64,000 nt of DNA from Gaeumannomyces sp. JS-464. Lineage: Eukaryota > Ascomycota > Sordariomycetes > Magnaporthales > Magnaporthaceae. Shown here one piece after another: positions 25,772 to 37,162 of the stretch; position 1 is the first letter of the stretch; each line of letters begins with the position of its first letter. The stretch covers positions 6,634,001 to 6,698,000 of the forward strand of contig NGZR01000001.1 in the NCBI GenBank assembly GCA_002197995.1, in the 5' to 3' direction. The position numbers and the translations under genes were made by a program. A model generated the notes under the pieces. The model was not told the DNA's origin. It was given only the letters and a program-made list of their open reading frames with translations, and ran no database searches.

Positions 25772-26131
25772 GGCTGAGGGCCGAGGACTCTGAGCTTTTA
25801 GCCAGTTCCCATTTTCTTTTCCATCTGATTTGTTTGGTTCTTTTTATTTACTGCTGTTAAACTGTCCTCCATCCCTGTTCGTCTGTTCGTTGTTTGCCGA
25901 GAGGAACTTTTTTTTTTATCAAACAAATGCCGCCCTGAGAAAACGGTTATTGAGAGAAGGAGAATGGTGTATTTTCTGTCCATGTTGCCGCCATCACATT
26001 TTCCGATACCCCCCGCAATTCACCCACTGTCACAAACCTAGAATGCCTTTTTGTCATGTTTTTGAGATTCTGCAGACAGACAATAGACTAGGTATTCAGA
26101 GTGTACAAAGACTGGCCGAGAGAAATCCACA
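25772..26131. other. convergent spacer after dynein
   Basis: A 360-base AT-richer spacer between the dynein stop and the end of the Zn2Cys6 gene on the other strand. It contains T-runs (for example 25909-25917) that fit 3' untranslated sequence. Confidence 0.6.
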
Positions 26132-28266
26132 TCATGTTGACCACAGTGACAAGTCGCAGCCGGACGGTAGTAAGTTTTCGCACCCGCTCCAGAGCGCAGT
26201 GTTGGGCATCGGGAACGCATTGATTGCCGCTGCCACATCGCTGACCAGCCAGTCGCCCACTCCCACGTCGGCGAGTGGCGGTGGCGTGGGAGGGGTAGGC
26301 GTCGACGTCGCAGCTTGGCTGCTACTGCTGCTATGCATCGATGCCGTCGCTGCTGTTGCCGTCGCTGTCGCCCCCGCAGAGGCCACAGCCGCGCCGCCTC
26401 CCCGCCCGGGCGCAGCACAAGCCGGGCCAGCTCCTGCAGTTCTTTGATGTAACGGCTAACGCGGGGCCAGACCTCGGCCAAAGCTTTAAGGCAGCCGATG
26501 ACGAGGCGCAGCTGGTTGCGGGCGACGGCGACGCGGGGGCCCGTCAGGACGGACCTGCAGGCGGCCAGGAGCGGGACGGCGCCGGTGGCGAGCTGGCATA
26601 CGACAAAGGGGCTCCTGTCGAAGCCGCGGCGGTGGCCGCTCGCGGGGAGGGTCAGGAGGCGAATCTGGCCCTCGATGGCGCGCAGGCAGCGCGTGGTGTG
26701 GATGATGAGCGACTCCTTGGCGATTGGCTCGGCCGACGGGTAGACGACGCAGGTCGAGATGGCCTCGACGGGGTCGAAGAGGATGCGCGAGAAGGGGCGG
26801 TGGACCGTCAGGACGACCGTGTTGATGACCATGTGGGCCTGGAACATGAGCTCGTCGACGTCGCCGTCGCCCGTCAGCGCGTCCCGCTTGGGCTCGGGCA
26901 GCAGCAGGAGCCAGGCGTCCAGGATGGCGTCGATCTCGTGCAGCACCCGCGAGGAGCCCGACGGGTCCGTCAGCGACGGGATGGCGGCCAGAGCGTTGGC
27001 CGCGCTGCGGTAGGCGTCGATGAGGTAGGCAAAGGACGAGTAGACGTGGCAGTCTGCGTCCAGCTCTCGAGAGTCCATGTCCTCGACTGTTTTGGTAGGA
27101 GGGATGATCTAATTGGAAAAGAGTAAGAGGAGTGAGTAGTGCGAGAAGTCAGTGTTGTGGACTCTCCCTCAGACCCATCCTCAAGCGCAGAACTTACCAT
27201 ACTCTCGTACTCATCCTCCTCGCACGGCAGACCAACAGTGTTCTCAATCGTGCACCCAGAATACCAAGACTCGATCGGTGGCGGCGATGCAGGCGTCCAA
27301 GATGAGCAGCTGCCACCACGTCCTCCGCCAGCTCTCCGCCAGTACCGGGTCGCTGGCGGCGTAGGCGGCCGCAAACTCGGCCTTGTTCATGCCCAGGTCC
27401 ACCGCGAGGCCGACGGCGGAGTTGAGCAGCGTGCGGGCCTCGGCCGGGTCGGCGCTCCAGTAGATGGCGATGGAAAGAAGGAGGCGGCACTGTACCAGGA
27501 AGGGGTCGGGCGCCATGTGACTTTGGCCTTGGGACTCGGCAGCAGCGTCCATCTGAGCCAGCTCCAGCAGCCGCTGGGTTGACGATAGCTGTTGCTGCGG
27601 GCGGGCATAGAGGGAGCCGACATATCGCATGGCTGAGACCAAGGGGCTCATCTCGGCTGCCCGAGCTGGACCGGCCAGGAGTTGATCCAGGCGTGCACGG
27701 GGAACGACGAAGGGATGCAGACGGTGGAATCGGAGGTAGTAGAGATCCAGGGAGGCATCTGAGGCAGGAGACTCGGAGGTGTCTGTGCGGAGATAGCTCG
27801 TGTCGGTTGCCGTTGCTGCATTGTCGAAAGCGAACGGCTCGAATAGACCAAAGAGCGGCTGCTGGTCGGTTGGCTCTAAAGGAACGGGCGACTGTTGCTG
27901 CTGCCCAAGACTCGCCGTCGAAGAGGCGCTGTTGCTGTCTGCAGCGAGGTCCAGTGGCTCGAGCCCTTGCCGGGGTGCTTCGGGCGATTGAACGACTTTT
28001 GCTGCTGCCGCTGCCTCGGCCTCAGCACGCCTCTTCCGGCGGGCGGCGAGGGTTGCACGGTCGAGGCCTCCCCGGCGCGACTTGGTGTAGAAGCAGCTCT
28101 TGCCGGCGGCAGTGCAGCGCTCGCACTGGGGCCGCTCAGCTCCACACCGCACGTGCCTGTCACGACAGGGCATGCAGGCGAGCAACGCCCTGGGGCCTGC
28201 CGCTGCTGCCGCTGCTGCCGCTGCGGCGGGCGCTGCGACGACGGGAGTGCTGGTGGCAGACGACAT
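26132..28266 (-). CDS. Zn2Cys6 fungal transcription factor
   Basis: About 680 residues. Near the N-terminus a binuclear zinc cluster has exact C-x2-C-x6-C-x6-C-x2-C-x6-C spacing (CMPCRDRHVRC, then C, ER, C, six residues, C), preceded by a poly-Ala run and followed by a basic linker. The middle matches the fungal-specific transcription factor domain: FHRLHPFVV, RLLLSIAIYW, GLAVDLGMNK, WWQLLILDACIAATDR and VGLPCEEDEYE. Exon 1 is 27198-28266 and exon 2 is 26132-27108. The intron at 27109-27197 has GTAAGT and AATTAG ends. Two frame breaks are inferred: one extra base at about 27265-27290 and one missing base near 26395, after which the C-terminus reads VGDWLVSDVAAAINAFP. It is divergent from the flavoprotein gene 644 bases away, so that gene is a candidate target. 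Confidence 0.85.
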
Positions 28267-28338
28267 GGTTGGTCTCCTGTGTGCTCTTCGCCGTCCTTCT
28301 CTGCCGGCGAGCCGGGAAAAGGGGGCAGGGACTATAGC

Positions 28339-28473
28339 GGGGACTCGGGGACCGCCGACCGCGTCAGGCTGTGGACAAGTCGGCGGTGCAGTCGGCTACC
28401 CGATGGCGCTGACTAAGAGCATGCGGCTTCCCCTGATTTACCCCGGGGTCCCGCGCCGAGGCCCCGAGTCCCC
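28339..28473. promoter_or_regulatory. perfect 12-bp inverted pair GGGGACTCGGGG / CCCCGAGTCCCC
   Basis: GGGGACTCGGGG lies at 28339-28350 and its exact reverse complement at 28462-28473, so two identical sites face each other across 111 bases. This could be a pair of operator sites for a regulator binding as two dimers. The binding function is inference. Confidence 0.5.
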
Positions 28474-28488
28474 TGAGGGATAAAACGG

Positions 28489-28520
28489 TTGCCGAAAGAC
28501 GGGGTTTCCGCTTTCGGCAA
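28489..28520. promoter_or_regulatory. 10-bp inverted repeat TTGCCGAAAG..CTTTCGGCAA
   Basis: TTGCCGAAAG at 28489-28498 and its reverse complement at 28511-28520 are separated by 12 bases. The arms contain CCG and CGG triplets, the half-site type used by Zn2Cys6 dimers, in an everted arrangement. It lies between the regulator and the flavoprotein. Confidence 0.5.
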
Positions 28521-28910
28521 TTCAAGACTTGTCTGTTCTCTACCGTCTATCACCCATCGTCCGGTCGACCCGCCGTGCGGAGGCTCAAAAACCCCTGTGT
28601 AGCGTCAGCTGGTGAATGCCCGTCTCTTCCCGCCCGGGCTCTCGCAGGACTCAGGCTAGGCTTCTAGGCTTCGTGGATCACCGGCCGGACAACAAGCGCC
28701 ATCATGGATGCCCGAAGATCGCTGGCTTCAAGGGTCGTGGCAATACCCGCCGGTTGCTCTTTTTCAGCACGAGGCCGAGGAACTATTAAAGCACCAGACT
28801 GAGCCTTGCGAAAACGCTTGAGACGGAGCATAATACCAGCGCCCGTTGATCAAAAAAACGAGCATCTAAAATCATCAAGATCACTTTTCATCATCACTTT
28901 ACTCCTAATA

Positions 28911-30236
28911 ATGCCTCAGCGGATCCTTGTTATTGGTGCCGGTTTCGCTGGCCTCCACAGCGCCCTCGCCGCTCGGCGCCTGATTAGTATGGCCATCGAG
29001 CAAGGCTCTGCAAAAGGCGCCAGCGACATCGAGGTTGCCATCATCGCGCCGCAGCCCAGGCTGGCGATGCTTCCAAGGCTGTACGAGGAGGATCCCGGCG
29101 TCAAGACGGCGCCTCTCGGGAACATCTTGGCTACCGCGGGCGTCCGGTTTATTCAGGGCACAGTGGACAAGATCGACACGGACAAGCGAGAGGTCAGGTT
29201 CTCGGGCGGTGATACCAACGATCCTGGCAGCGAATCGATAGTCTACGACCGCCTCGTCCTTGCAGCAGGCGGAAGAGTCTCGCGCCCGGCTGGAGTGTCG
29301 GGCCTTGAGCACGCTTTTACTGTCGACGGCGTCGAGAACGCTGCCCTGCTCGACTCGCACCTGAGGCAACTCGCGCTCAGGGAGCCCAGCGACACGCGAA
29401 ACACTGTTGTAGTTTGCGGCGGCGGCTTCACCGGCATCGAGGTGGCTGCTGAGCTGCCCACCCGTCTCAGCAATATCCTCGGCAGCGACGCCTCCTCCTC
29501 GAGCATCCGCGTCGTCGTGGTGGAGCGTGCCGATGTCATCGCGCCGGACATGGCGCCTGGGCTGCGGCCTTTCATCGCTGAGTCACTGCAGGGTCTCGGC
29601 GTAGAAGCCAAACTCGGCACAGCCGTTGCGGGCATCCAAAAGGACAGCAACGGCGAGGCGGCAGTCCGACTGTCCAGCGGCGAGCGCATCGAGGCGGCCA
29701 CCATCGTCTGGACCGCGGGGACGGTCGCCAGCCCCCTCGCTGCGCAAATCCCCGGCGACAAGGAGGCGGGCAGCGGGCGGGTGCGCGTGGACGAGCACCT
29801 CCGCGCGCCGTCGGCCCCGGCCTGCTTCGTGGCGGGCGACGCGGCCCTTGCACTTGCCGACGCAGCAGGCGGGCACTACGCGCGCATGTCGTGCCAGCAC
29901 GCCATGCCGCTCGGGCGGCACGCGGGCCACAACGCGGCCGCCGACCTGCTGGGCCTGCCGCTGCGGCCGTACAGCCAGCCCCTGTACGTGACGTGTCTGG
30001 ACCTGGGCGCCGCGGGGTCGCTGGTCGGCGTCGGCTGGGACACGGCCGTAACGCGGGCCGGGCCCGACGCCAAATATGCCAAGCGCTACATCAACGAGAC
30101 GCTGATCTACCCGCCCCAGGACCTCGCGGCGCTGCTCGCGGCGGGAGACCCTGCGAGCACTAATGCGTCTGCCATTGGAACGCTCGGGCCGTACTTTCAG
30201 CTCCCCGGAGAGGATGGCGCCGTCGCTTGTGCGTGA
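28911..30236 (+). CDS. FAD/NAD(P)-dependent oxidoreductase, NDH-2/AIF-like
   Basis: An intact, intronless frame of 441 residues. The N-terminal FAD-binding Rossmann motif is VIGAGFAGL (GxGxxG at residues 9-14). A second NAD(P)H-binding Rossmann motif, VVCGGGFTGIEVAAEL, is near residues 168-180. The FAD-contacting GDAA motif is near residue 309 in FVAGDAALALAD. This is the two-dinucleotide-domain plan of the Pyr_redox_2 family, closest in feel to type II NADH dehydrogenases and AIF/AMID proteins. No targeting signal or membrane anchor is evident, so the electron acceptor and location remain open. The start at 28911 places the nucleotide-binding motif at the usual distance from the N-terminus; an upstream in-frame extension exists but is AT-rich and unlikely to be coding. 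It probably shares control with the divergent Zn2Cys6 gene. Confidence 0.85.
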   Translation: MPQRILVIGAGFAGLHSALAARRLISMAIEQGSAKGASDIEVAIIAPQPRLAMLPRLYEEDPGVKTAPLGNILATAGVRFIQGTVDKIDTDKREVRFSGGDTNDPGSESIVYDRLVLAAGGRVSRPAGVSGLEHAFTVDGVENAALLDSHLRQLALREPSDTRNTVVVCGGGFTGIEVAAELPTRLSNILGSDASSSSIRVVVVERADVIAPDMAPGLRPFIAESLQGLGVEAKLGTAVAGIQKDSNGEAAVRLSSGERIEAATIVWTAGTVASPLAAQIPGDKEAGSGRVRVDEHLRAPSAPACFVAGDAALALADAAGGHYARMSCQHAMPLGRHAGHNAAADLLGLPLRPYSQPLYVTCLDLGAAGSLVGVGWDTAVTRAGPDAKYAKRYINETLIYPPQDLAALLAAGDPASTNASAIGTLGPYFQLPGEDGAVACA

Positions 30237-33200
30237 GTAGGATGCGATCCTGGGCGGTTGGGCAGGCTGTCTGCGTGGCGTGGACGAATAAAATCAATTC
30301 AAGTCAATTCTTGGTGCTTTCGGGGTCCTGCTTCCGAGTCGGGCCCCTCCATTATCCCGTCCGGTGCATGCAGGAGCTCCCAGATCCCTGGAACGGCTGC
30401 TGACAAGAGCTGGTGTTGGCGGCGTGGTTCGCAATGCCCAACAATCCCGAAATACTAGCATTGAGGCCACAGGCCACCCTTCCAAGCAGAATTGTGAGCA
30501 CCAAGAAAAAGGCATCCATCGATCGATCAAAGGGATGCAGCAAAAAGGCAACCATGTGTGATGCACTCGCTACGCAATCTGCAAGGGTCAAGGCACTCTC
30601 TCACTCACACACACTCTCTCTCCCTCCTCCCCTCCCACACTCACACAAAAATGGGAACGAAAGTGTGCCTTGCCGTGCCGGCTTTGCCAACTGGCCTGAG
30701 TCCTTTTTTCCCTGGCACACGAAGGTCACGCAGGCAGAAAAAAATTGCTGCGCAGCACAACACCACCCATCTGACCCCTCCACCCCTCCTCCTTTAGCCC
30801 AATTTGTCGAATCGGATGTGAGCTTTCAAGCCGCGGCGCGGTGTGGACTTGGGCGCCTTTTCGCATCTGCATTGCTTTGCTGTTAAAAACACGGAGTGGG
30901 AAAAAGGAACGAGGTTCGTCGGGGTGGGCTGTGGGTTGTCCCATTGGGCTTGAACGGAGAGCACACCTGGCAAGCGTTGGCGGCAAGCTGCCGAGAGTAT
31001 GACCGGTATCTCTTGTCCTGAGTAAATAAAAAGGCGTATTTTTCGCAGCCGGCCCATCCGTCCTCGCTCGTATTGACGACATCAACAGCCACGACAAGAA
31101 CGCATTCATCGCAGTACCCATCTTTTCTGTCCAAGGGCTATATAGAGCCCGGTCCTGGACATCTGAAGCCCTTCCGACCTTCTGCCTCTTCATGACGGAA
31201 TCCCCAACCCACCAGACACCTACACACATACCCGGGGCACACAGAAACGAGCACGGCACCATGATGCACAATCAAGACCTTCTCCCGACCTGCCTCAAAG
31301 GGGTCGGGGGCTGGTGCGACCCCGCCCTGGAAAATGCCAAAGCCATCCACCCGCCCAAGACAGCAGCCTTGCCAATGTCGGAGCGACGAGACAGCGAAGC
31401 AGCCCGGCCGACGAGCAGGCACCCGCAGGCACCGCAGCAACAGCAGCAGCAGCGACATCAGACCGAGAGGTCCAAATCCCGAGGTGTGACGGGCGGCGCC
31501 CTCGCGAGGACGCCGTCACCGCCATCGTCGAGGAAGGCGGCGCCTACTGCAGCCACCTCCAAGTCGTCGGCAACCAGCAAAACCCAGACGCCGGCAATTC
31601 AACGCACCGCCGATACTCGCCGCAGAGCTCCTCCGCCCTAGGAGCTGGCACACCGAGCTGGAGGGCCGGGTGCGGTCCCCCGCCGCCACCACCACAACGG
31701 CCTTCAAGGCCACACCACTGCTCGCCTCGCCGGCACGGTGAACGCACCTGTGAAAGCGAAGGGCAAGAAAAGAAGCAAAAACAGGCAACCAGAAATTTGC
31801 GTAGCCAGCCCTTAGCGGCGGTGCACGCCAGGCGGGGTCGAAAAGGAGGGAGGAGTGGGAGGTGGGCGTGTGCCAATCCCTCCTTGATCTGGCACCACAC
31901 CAGCACCACCCCCCTCCTCGCGCCAGATTCGCTGCCCAACCGCACCAGGACGCGGCCGGCCGTCTCCTCCCCTCCCCCTCCATACTGTGTGCTGCCTTGG
32001 CCACACAGCTTTCTCCAACTTGACGGCTGTCCAGCTGGAAAGTCGCCCATGTCCAGCCGACCAGAAAGCCAGCCTTGGCAAGGTACTTTTGGCCGGCGCA
32101 AAAGAGCTGGCCTGTCTGAGATCGGGCGTGCGGGCCTCTCCCGAAATCTGGCGCTGCATGTCTCAACCCATCTCCACGCAACTCGTCCCAATTGCAACGT
32201 TTTCTTGGGTGGGAGGCATTGCTTTCGGACCTTGATTTGATTTCAGTCTTTGGCGGGACACGGTTTACAGACAAAGAATGAAAAAGAAGAGAATGGAATA
32301 AGCACAAGAGCACAAGAAGAAGAGACTGCCAGGTGGCCAGCCCTGGGTCGGGGCTAGCTGCAGTTCACAGTTTGAGGAGTGTTTACAAACCACCAGGAAA
32401 TTCTGGCAGAGCCATAGAGCACCATAATATTTATTACGTTAGCGACCCGAGAATAACATGTAAACAAACATTCCGCATGTGTCGATGCAGGAGCTTTGAT
32501 CTCTGGGCCTGGAGCTCCCACGGGGCAAACCTTCCGGGCTCTGCAAAGGGGCACCGATGCTGTTCATGCAGCGCAGCGCGAAATGGTTCAACCTAAACTC
32601 TGTGCTGCTCTCCAGCTTGGACACGCAGCAAAGGCCGACGCGGCCCGCCCGCTGGCAGCAGGCGGCTGGGCCACAGATACAGTGTTTACAGTTGCCAAAA
32701 GAAGTGCAGCAGGACAGACAAGGAGACAAGGTCGTGCCAGCAGCGATCGTCAAACCGCCCAGTGTCAGGCTGCCAAATGTGGATTTTTAGTGTGACGAAT
32801 CGACTGGTCAATATTTGGTCTTTTCTTATTCTCTCATGCTTGGCTCATGTGGCGCCGCGTCCACATGTCTGCATCCTCCGTCACAGCAATAAATGGTCTG
32901 GGCCTGGACGGGCAGATAATTACGCCGCCGTGTGAGCGTGTGTGTGTGGGGATGAGTGCCGCTGGTGCTTGGAAGAGGAAAATGTCGAAAGCATAGAAAT
33001 ACTAGAGCGAGCAGAAATTGACAGGCGGAAACCCACGGCAGACAAGTCAATGCTGTCATCACCTCCAGCTCCGGGCCAATCACACCCCCAGCTCTTGGAG
33101 CTGTACCGCCTGACGTGCCATGCGGGGACCGCGCTGTGGCTGCACTCCGCAACACTGCAGATGCTGCTGGAGGAGAGGGAGGGGCAGCCTGCAGAGCCGA

Positions 33201-34451
33201 GCTCCGCATCGGCAGCCACCGATTCCCTCCTCCACTGTTTGGATTTTTCAACCTCATCGCCCAATGGCGCCAATGCAGCTAGAAAATAGCACAGGACACT
33301 GTGAATTGATCAGAGCTGAAGGAGCGGCATCGAGCGCCTGACGGCTGTTGAGAAAGTCTGTCCCATCAATTTGGAGGGCAAACAACACACAAACAAAGAC
33401 CTCTCTCCAGAATCTCCATGAACAGGCCGGGCGGAAGACAATGCCCCTCTGCCTCAGCACTGGTTGGTTGGTGGCGAATCCATCGAATGTTGCCGGCAGG
33501 GTCAACCCCAAAACCGCACCACCCATGTCCACACATAATCGTCATACATACAAATATGCCGAGAACGTCCTTTTCCCTTTCCTAATATACTGTAGGAATC
33601 CCTACAGCACCTGCGCCTCATGACAGACTGACGATCCGGTGGCTGGCAAACCTGTAACCCAACTTTCCACTACCATTGGCCGGGCGCAATGCCCCCGCAG
33701 GAGCGAGCACTGTTTGAGGCAAGTTGGACGCAGGAGAATAATGCCTCCTCACCCGGCGAGAGTGCCTTGGTCCGATCTCTGCGATGCTGGTCGCTGCATT
33801 TGGTAGCAAGCAAGTACCTTCAAATGCATGTAACTTGAAAGCACATACCTGTTTCTGGGAAGGAAGAGGGGAGATTGCCATATTGGGTACTCGAAAATAG
33901 AAAGAAATCGAGGTACCAGATGGTGATGCGGCCGTACAGTACGCCAGTGGGATCTCACGGCAGACTACTCCATCCACCGTCCGGGTCAAGGCACACCACA
34001 CGCCCATGTCCGATCCTAACATCGTCTGGTGACCTGTTTTCCCCCCTAGTCTTTGACGTACACAAGATGACCAGTACATAATCGGCGGCACACGAACAGA
34101 CGAGCCAACCAAAGAAGCAGGACGGGAGCCGTGCCTTCCCCGCAACTACGTAGGTAAACCGCCCGGCCTTGCCACCACACCTAGCTTCCTTCTTTCCGTT
34201 TCCGTTTATTAGGCCAACGCTGCCCTCTCAGGTCGTCGCTCGATTTCCCACCAGACTTCTTCGCACCTTGTTGGTTCCTTTGTTCGGTTCTGCCCTCTAG
34301 CCCAACCTCTCCATCAGCCCTCTCGACATCCTACCACTTGTCGCGCCTAGGTGTCCAGGACAGAGAAGAAAACAAAAGAGAATCAATAGCCCATAAGGGA
34401 GCAAAGAGCTTGGAAGTCTAGCTTGGCCTTGACGGCGTCCTCCTCCCCGCA
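30237..34451. other. 4.2-kb region with no confident gene
   Basis: The area holds CT/CA-rich stretches (about 30595-30650), A- and T-runs, and a CAG cluster (about 31434-31455) inside overlapping open frames at 31192-31641 and 31314-32240. Those frames are Pro/Ser/Arg-rich, switch apparent coding quality between frames and match nothing I recognise. A TATATA sequence at 31139-31144 precedes them, so a small broken gene cannot be excluded. The last 300 bases are the promoter and leader of the DUF1774 gene. Confidence 0.45.
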
Positions 34452-35508
34452 ATGGATCGGTTGAACAACAGTGAGTCTTCGAAAGGTCTCCCTACCGTTA
34501 GCCTTTACCTACCACCCAGACAGTCGCTAATACCAACCCCTCCCAAAAACAGTCAATCCCTTCTCCAAGAGGGACTCGCACACCTCGCGGGCCGTGGTCA
34601 CGTATAAGATACTGAGCATCACGACCTGGCTGATCTCGCTGCTCGTCTCGCTCTACTATACCTTCAACGACGTCTACGATGGCTACCACATTCGGCGTAG
34701 GATTTGGGACATCAATGACATGTGGATGACCGGCTTCCGCCTGGACCACTTGATCACGTCGCTGTACTGGTACGCCTTGACCACCCCTTGGCTGTCCATG
34801 ACTGCTTGTCGAGCTCGCTGACTCGAAGATGCAATTGGGGGGAAACAGGCTCGTCCTCTTCATCCTCCAGTTAGGATACATCGCCTCGCTCTTCTCCAAC
34901 AACCTCGACCGAAAGAACGCCGCCTGTGCCGTGGGCAGCCACTTCATCCTCAACAACCTCCTGCACTTCGCCTTCGTCCTGCTCTTCGTGTACGGCCATT
35001 TCGCCGTTGCCGAGGTCATCCTGGTGCTTAACTTTGTCAACCTGACGTCCCTTTACTTCCGCCACAATGCCTACCCGCGCTCCATCCACGTGCCCGTCGT
35101 TTCGGGTCCCCTCGCCTGGACCTTTGTGGCTATTTACTGGAACGGCGCTATTATGGTCCACGCGCCGCAGACGCTAGTGGCGAGGATCTTTGCCAACATC
35201 TTCGTGTGGTCCATCCTCGTCTACGGCGGCTTCTTCCTGGTCGTCTACAAGGACTACACCATGGGCTTCAACCTCAGCGTCCTGGCCCGGCGCTAGGCGT
35301 CGCCCAGTTCCTCCACCAGGTCATTGCGCTGCAGTGGATCTTCGCCTTCACCATCATGGCCGTCCTCTTCGTCGTCTCGGCCTCCATCGCTATCCCGACA
35401 TGGTCTGGACACCATAGCGTCTGGACCACGCGCCGCTCCGAGCAGGCCCCGCCCCAGGACGCCGAGCGCGCGCGCTCTCCTGCAGGGCAACTAAGGGGAA
35501 AGTCGTGA
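34452..35508 (+). CDS. DUF1774 family multi-pass membrane protein
   Basis: About 298 residues. Exon 1 is only 19 bases (34452-34470, MDRLNN), followed by an intron to 34552 (GTGAGT..ACAG). Exon 2 is 34553-34769, then an intron at 34770-34848 with a CTGAC branch site. Exon 3 is 34849-35508. Splicing restores INPFSKRDSHTSR followed by about seven hydrophobic segments, including YKILSITTWLISLLVSLYY, LVLFILQLGYIASLF, LNNLLHFAFVLLFVYG and WIFAFTIMAVLFVV. The pattern fits the fungal DUF1774 family, whose role is unknown. A one-base loss in the CCC at 35286-35288 breaks the frame after FNLSVLA; on the other side the family sequence resumes with LGVAQFLHQVIALQW. Taken literally the protein would stop at 35296 and lack its last membrane segment. 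Confidence 0.82.
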
Positions 35509-36397
35509 TGAAACGAATTGGAAGGTAGGAGGATCACGCCGTGTGTGTTCTCTCCCATACCCCTGATCTCCGGTCCCCTACGACCGGCACGGCCTGCCAC
35601 CAGATGATGGCCGTCTACGCTCTTTTAAAAGCCTCGGAAAACCCCTTATTTCACAAATCTCGCACCACCCATTTGCGTCTAAAGAACATGTTCTCGTGCC
35701 CGCAAAGGGCATCGCACCTTGAAACGAAAAAGTCTGATCTTCTATGCGATGCGAATTCTTTTTACACGCCCCAGTTATCTTTATCTATCGCGGCATACAT
35801 GTAGTGTGGCGATGATATGGGCGAGGTATGTTTGGTGCCTTATGGCGGCTATCGGTGCTCAGATGGATGGAACCCATTTTAATAATGCAGATTGTCTCGG
35901 CTCGGTCTCTTTCTGATATGTTTATTAGTTTATTAGCATGGAAATGGTAACGCGCTGCTTTTGTTTTGTTCGTCTATGGTTTTACTGTTTCTATCTGGTG
36001 CTGCCAGGGGATTAGGTACCATCCTGATGGAAACGGTCCAAGACCTTGTGCTGACTGCTGACTGCTCGTCCCCCTCCTTAAGTGACGTCACTCTTGCCTC
36101 AAGCTATCACGGCTGTCAAACCCAACGCTCAGGCTTGTGCCTACCCTGATGGCCAGCCGGCCTGTTGGGCGACGCCCCACATCGGCCCGCGATGGTGGGG
36201 CAGTAGTCTAATCCCTGTCCATGTTTGCGACAATGGAGCGTGCTGCGAAAATCACACAAATGCCTAGGTGGACGGATTCGATTGCAATTGGACGAAGCAC
36301 CACACACGCTCTCTCCCGTCGATGCTGGTCCTCTGCTGAGCCCCAACTTTTCCACAGGCCGCTCACTCGCCCATCCCGAGATGATCCTCCAACGCAG
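35509..36397. other. intergenic region, no gene seen
   Basis: It contains the AT-rich 3' flank of the DUF1774 gene and the upstream region of the holo-ACP synthase gene. Nothing else was recognised. Confidence 0.6.
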
Positions 36398-37162
36398 ATG
36401 CCGCCGCGGCCCGTCATCAAATTCCCCTACCCCGTCTTCGTGGGGACCGACGTCTGCCGGATCACGAGGGTCCGCAAGATCCTCGAGGTGGCAAAGAACC
36501 GCGAGCCGTTTGTGAGGCGCGTGCTCCGGCAGGAGGAGAGGGCCAGGATCAACTCGATCCTCGGCCGGCTCGGGCGGGCGGAGGACAAGGAGAAGGAGAA
36601 GGAGGATGACGATGATGCGAGTGGCCCGGACGGGGTCAAGCGACTGGCGGCGGCATCATGGCGCAGCATGCTGTCGCTGTCCAAGCTGGTGCGTCGGCCA
36701 CCCCGCCGCACAGAGCCGGGTCCGGCTCAAGGTTCCCCTGAGCGCGTGCGGCTGCTGGACCAGGCCGCTGTTCATATGGCTGGAAGGTGTGTTTTGATGA
36801 GGGGCGTGCTCGTGCCACTTGATTCTTTTTTTGCTTCTTCTGTCCAACCTACCACCCCATGTATATCATCAGCCCTAATTCGGGATTTTAGATTTGCCGC
36901 AAAGGAAGCCATCATCAAGGCCCACCCGCACCTGCCCAATCTGTCGTTCGACCAGATCTGCATCTACGCCGAGCCCGAGGGCGCCCCGGCCGCCATAGTG
37001 ACGGCCGACGGGCACGAGCCCCAGCAGGCCCGGGTCAGCATCAGCCACGATGGGGAGTACGCCACCGCCGTGTGCTTGGGGTTCCAGCACGTCCCGGCGA
37101 CGGCAGCAGCAGTCATATCGGGGCCGAGTCCGCGGGCGAGATTCAGAGCAAAGAAGGGGTGA
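36398..37162 (+). CDS. holo-[acyl-carrier-protein] synthase (4'-phosphopantetheinyl transferase, AcpS type)
   Basis: 219 residues after splicing. The enzyme transfers the phosphopantetheine arm of CoA to a serine of acyl carrier protein; in fungi this type usually serves mitochondrial ACP. The first family motif is FVGTDVCRI (metal-binding Asp at residue 18) and the second is RFAAKEAIIKA (K134, E135), followed by ARVSISHDGEYATAVCL. An intron at 36787-36891 (GTGTGT..TTTTAG, 105 bases) separates the two motifs. Its length is a multiple of three and it has no stop, so an unspliced reading also stays open. Between the motifs is a longer-than-usual insert with a Glu/Asp/Lys run (KEKEKEDDDD) and a Ser/Arg/Pro-rich stretch. 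The start at 36398 was chosen because the family motif follows after 14 residues; upstream in-frame Met codons exist. Confidence 0.85.
   Translation: MPPRPVIKFPYPVFVGTDVCRITRVRKILEVAKNREPFVRRVLRQEERARINSILGRLGRAEDKEKEKEDDDDASGPDGVKRLAAASWRSMLSLSKLVRRPPRRTEPGPAQGSPERVRLLDQAAVHMAGRCVLMRGVLVPLDSFFASSVQPTTPCISSALIRDFRFAAKEAIIKAHPHLPNLSFDQICIYAEPEGAPAAIVTADGHEPQQARVSISHDGEYATAVCLGFQHVPATAAAVISGPSPRARFRAKKG

Larger units (their letters stand above)
28267..28910. promoter_or_regulatory. divergent promoter between Zn2Cys6 regulator and flavoprotein
   Basis: This 644-base region must carry both promoters. It contains two perfect inverted-repeat pairs, listed separately, and several CGG/CCG triplets of the kind bound by zinc-cluster proteins. 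Sequence from about 28780 to 28910 is AT-richer and ends in the leader of the flavoprotein gene. Confidence 0.6.
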
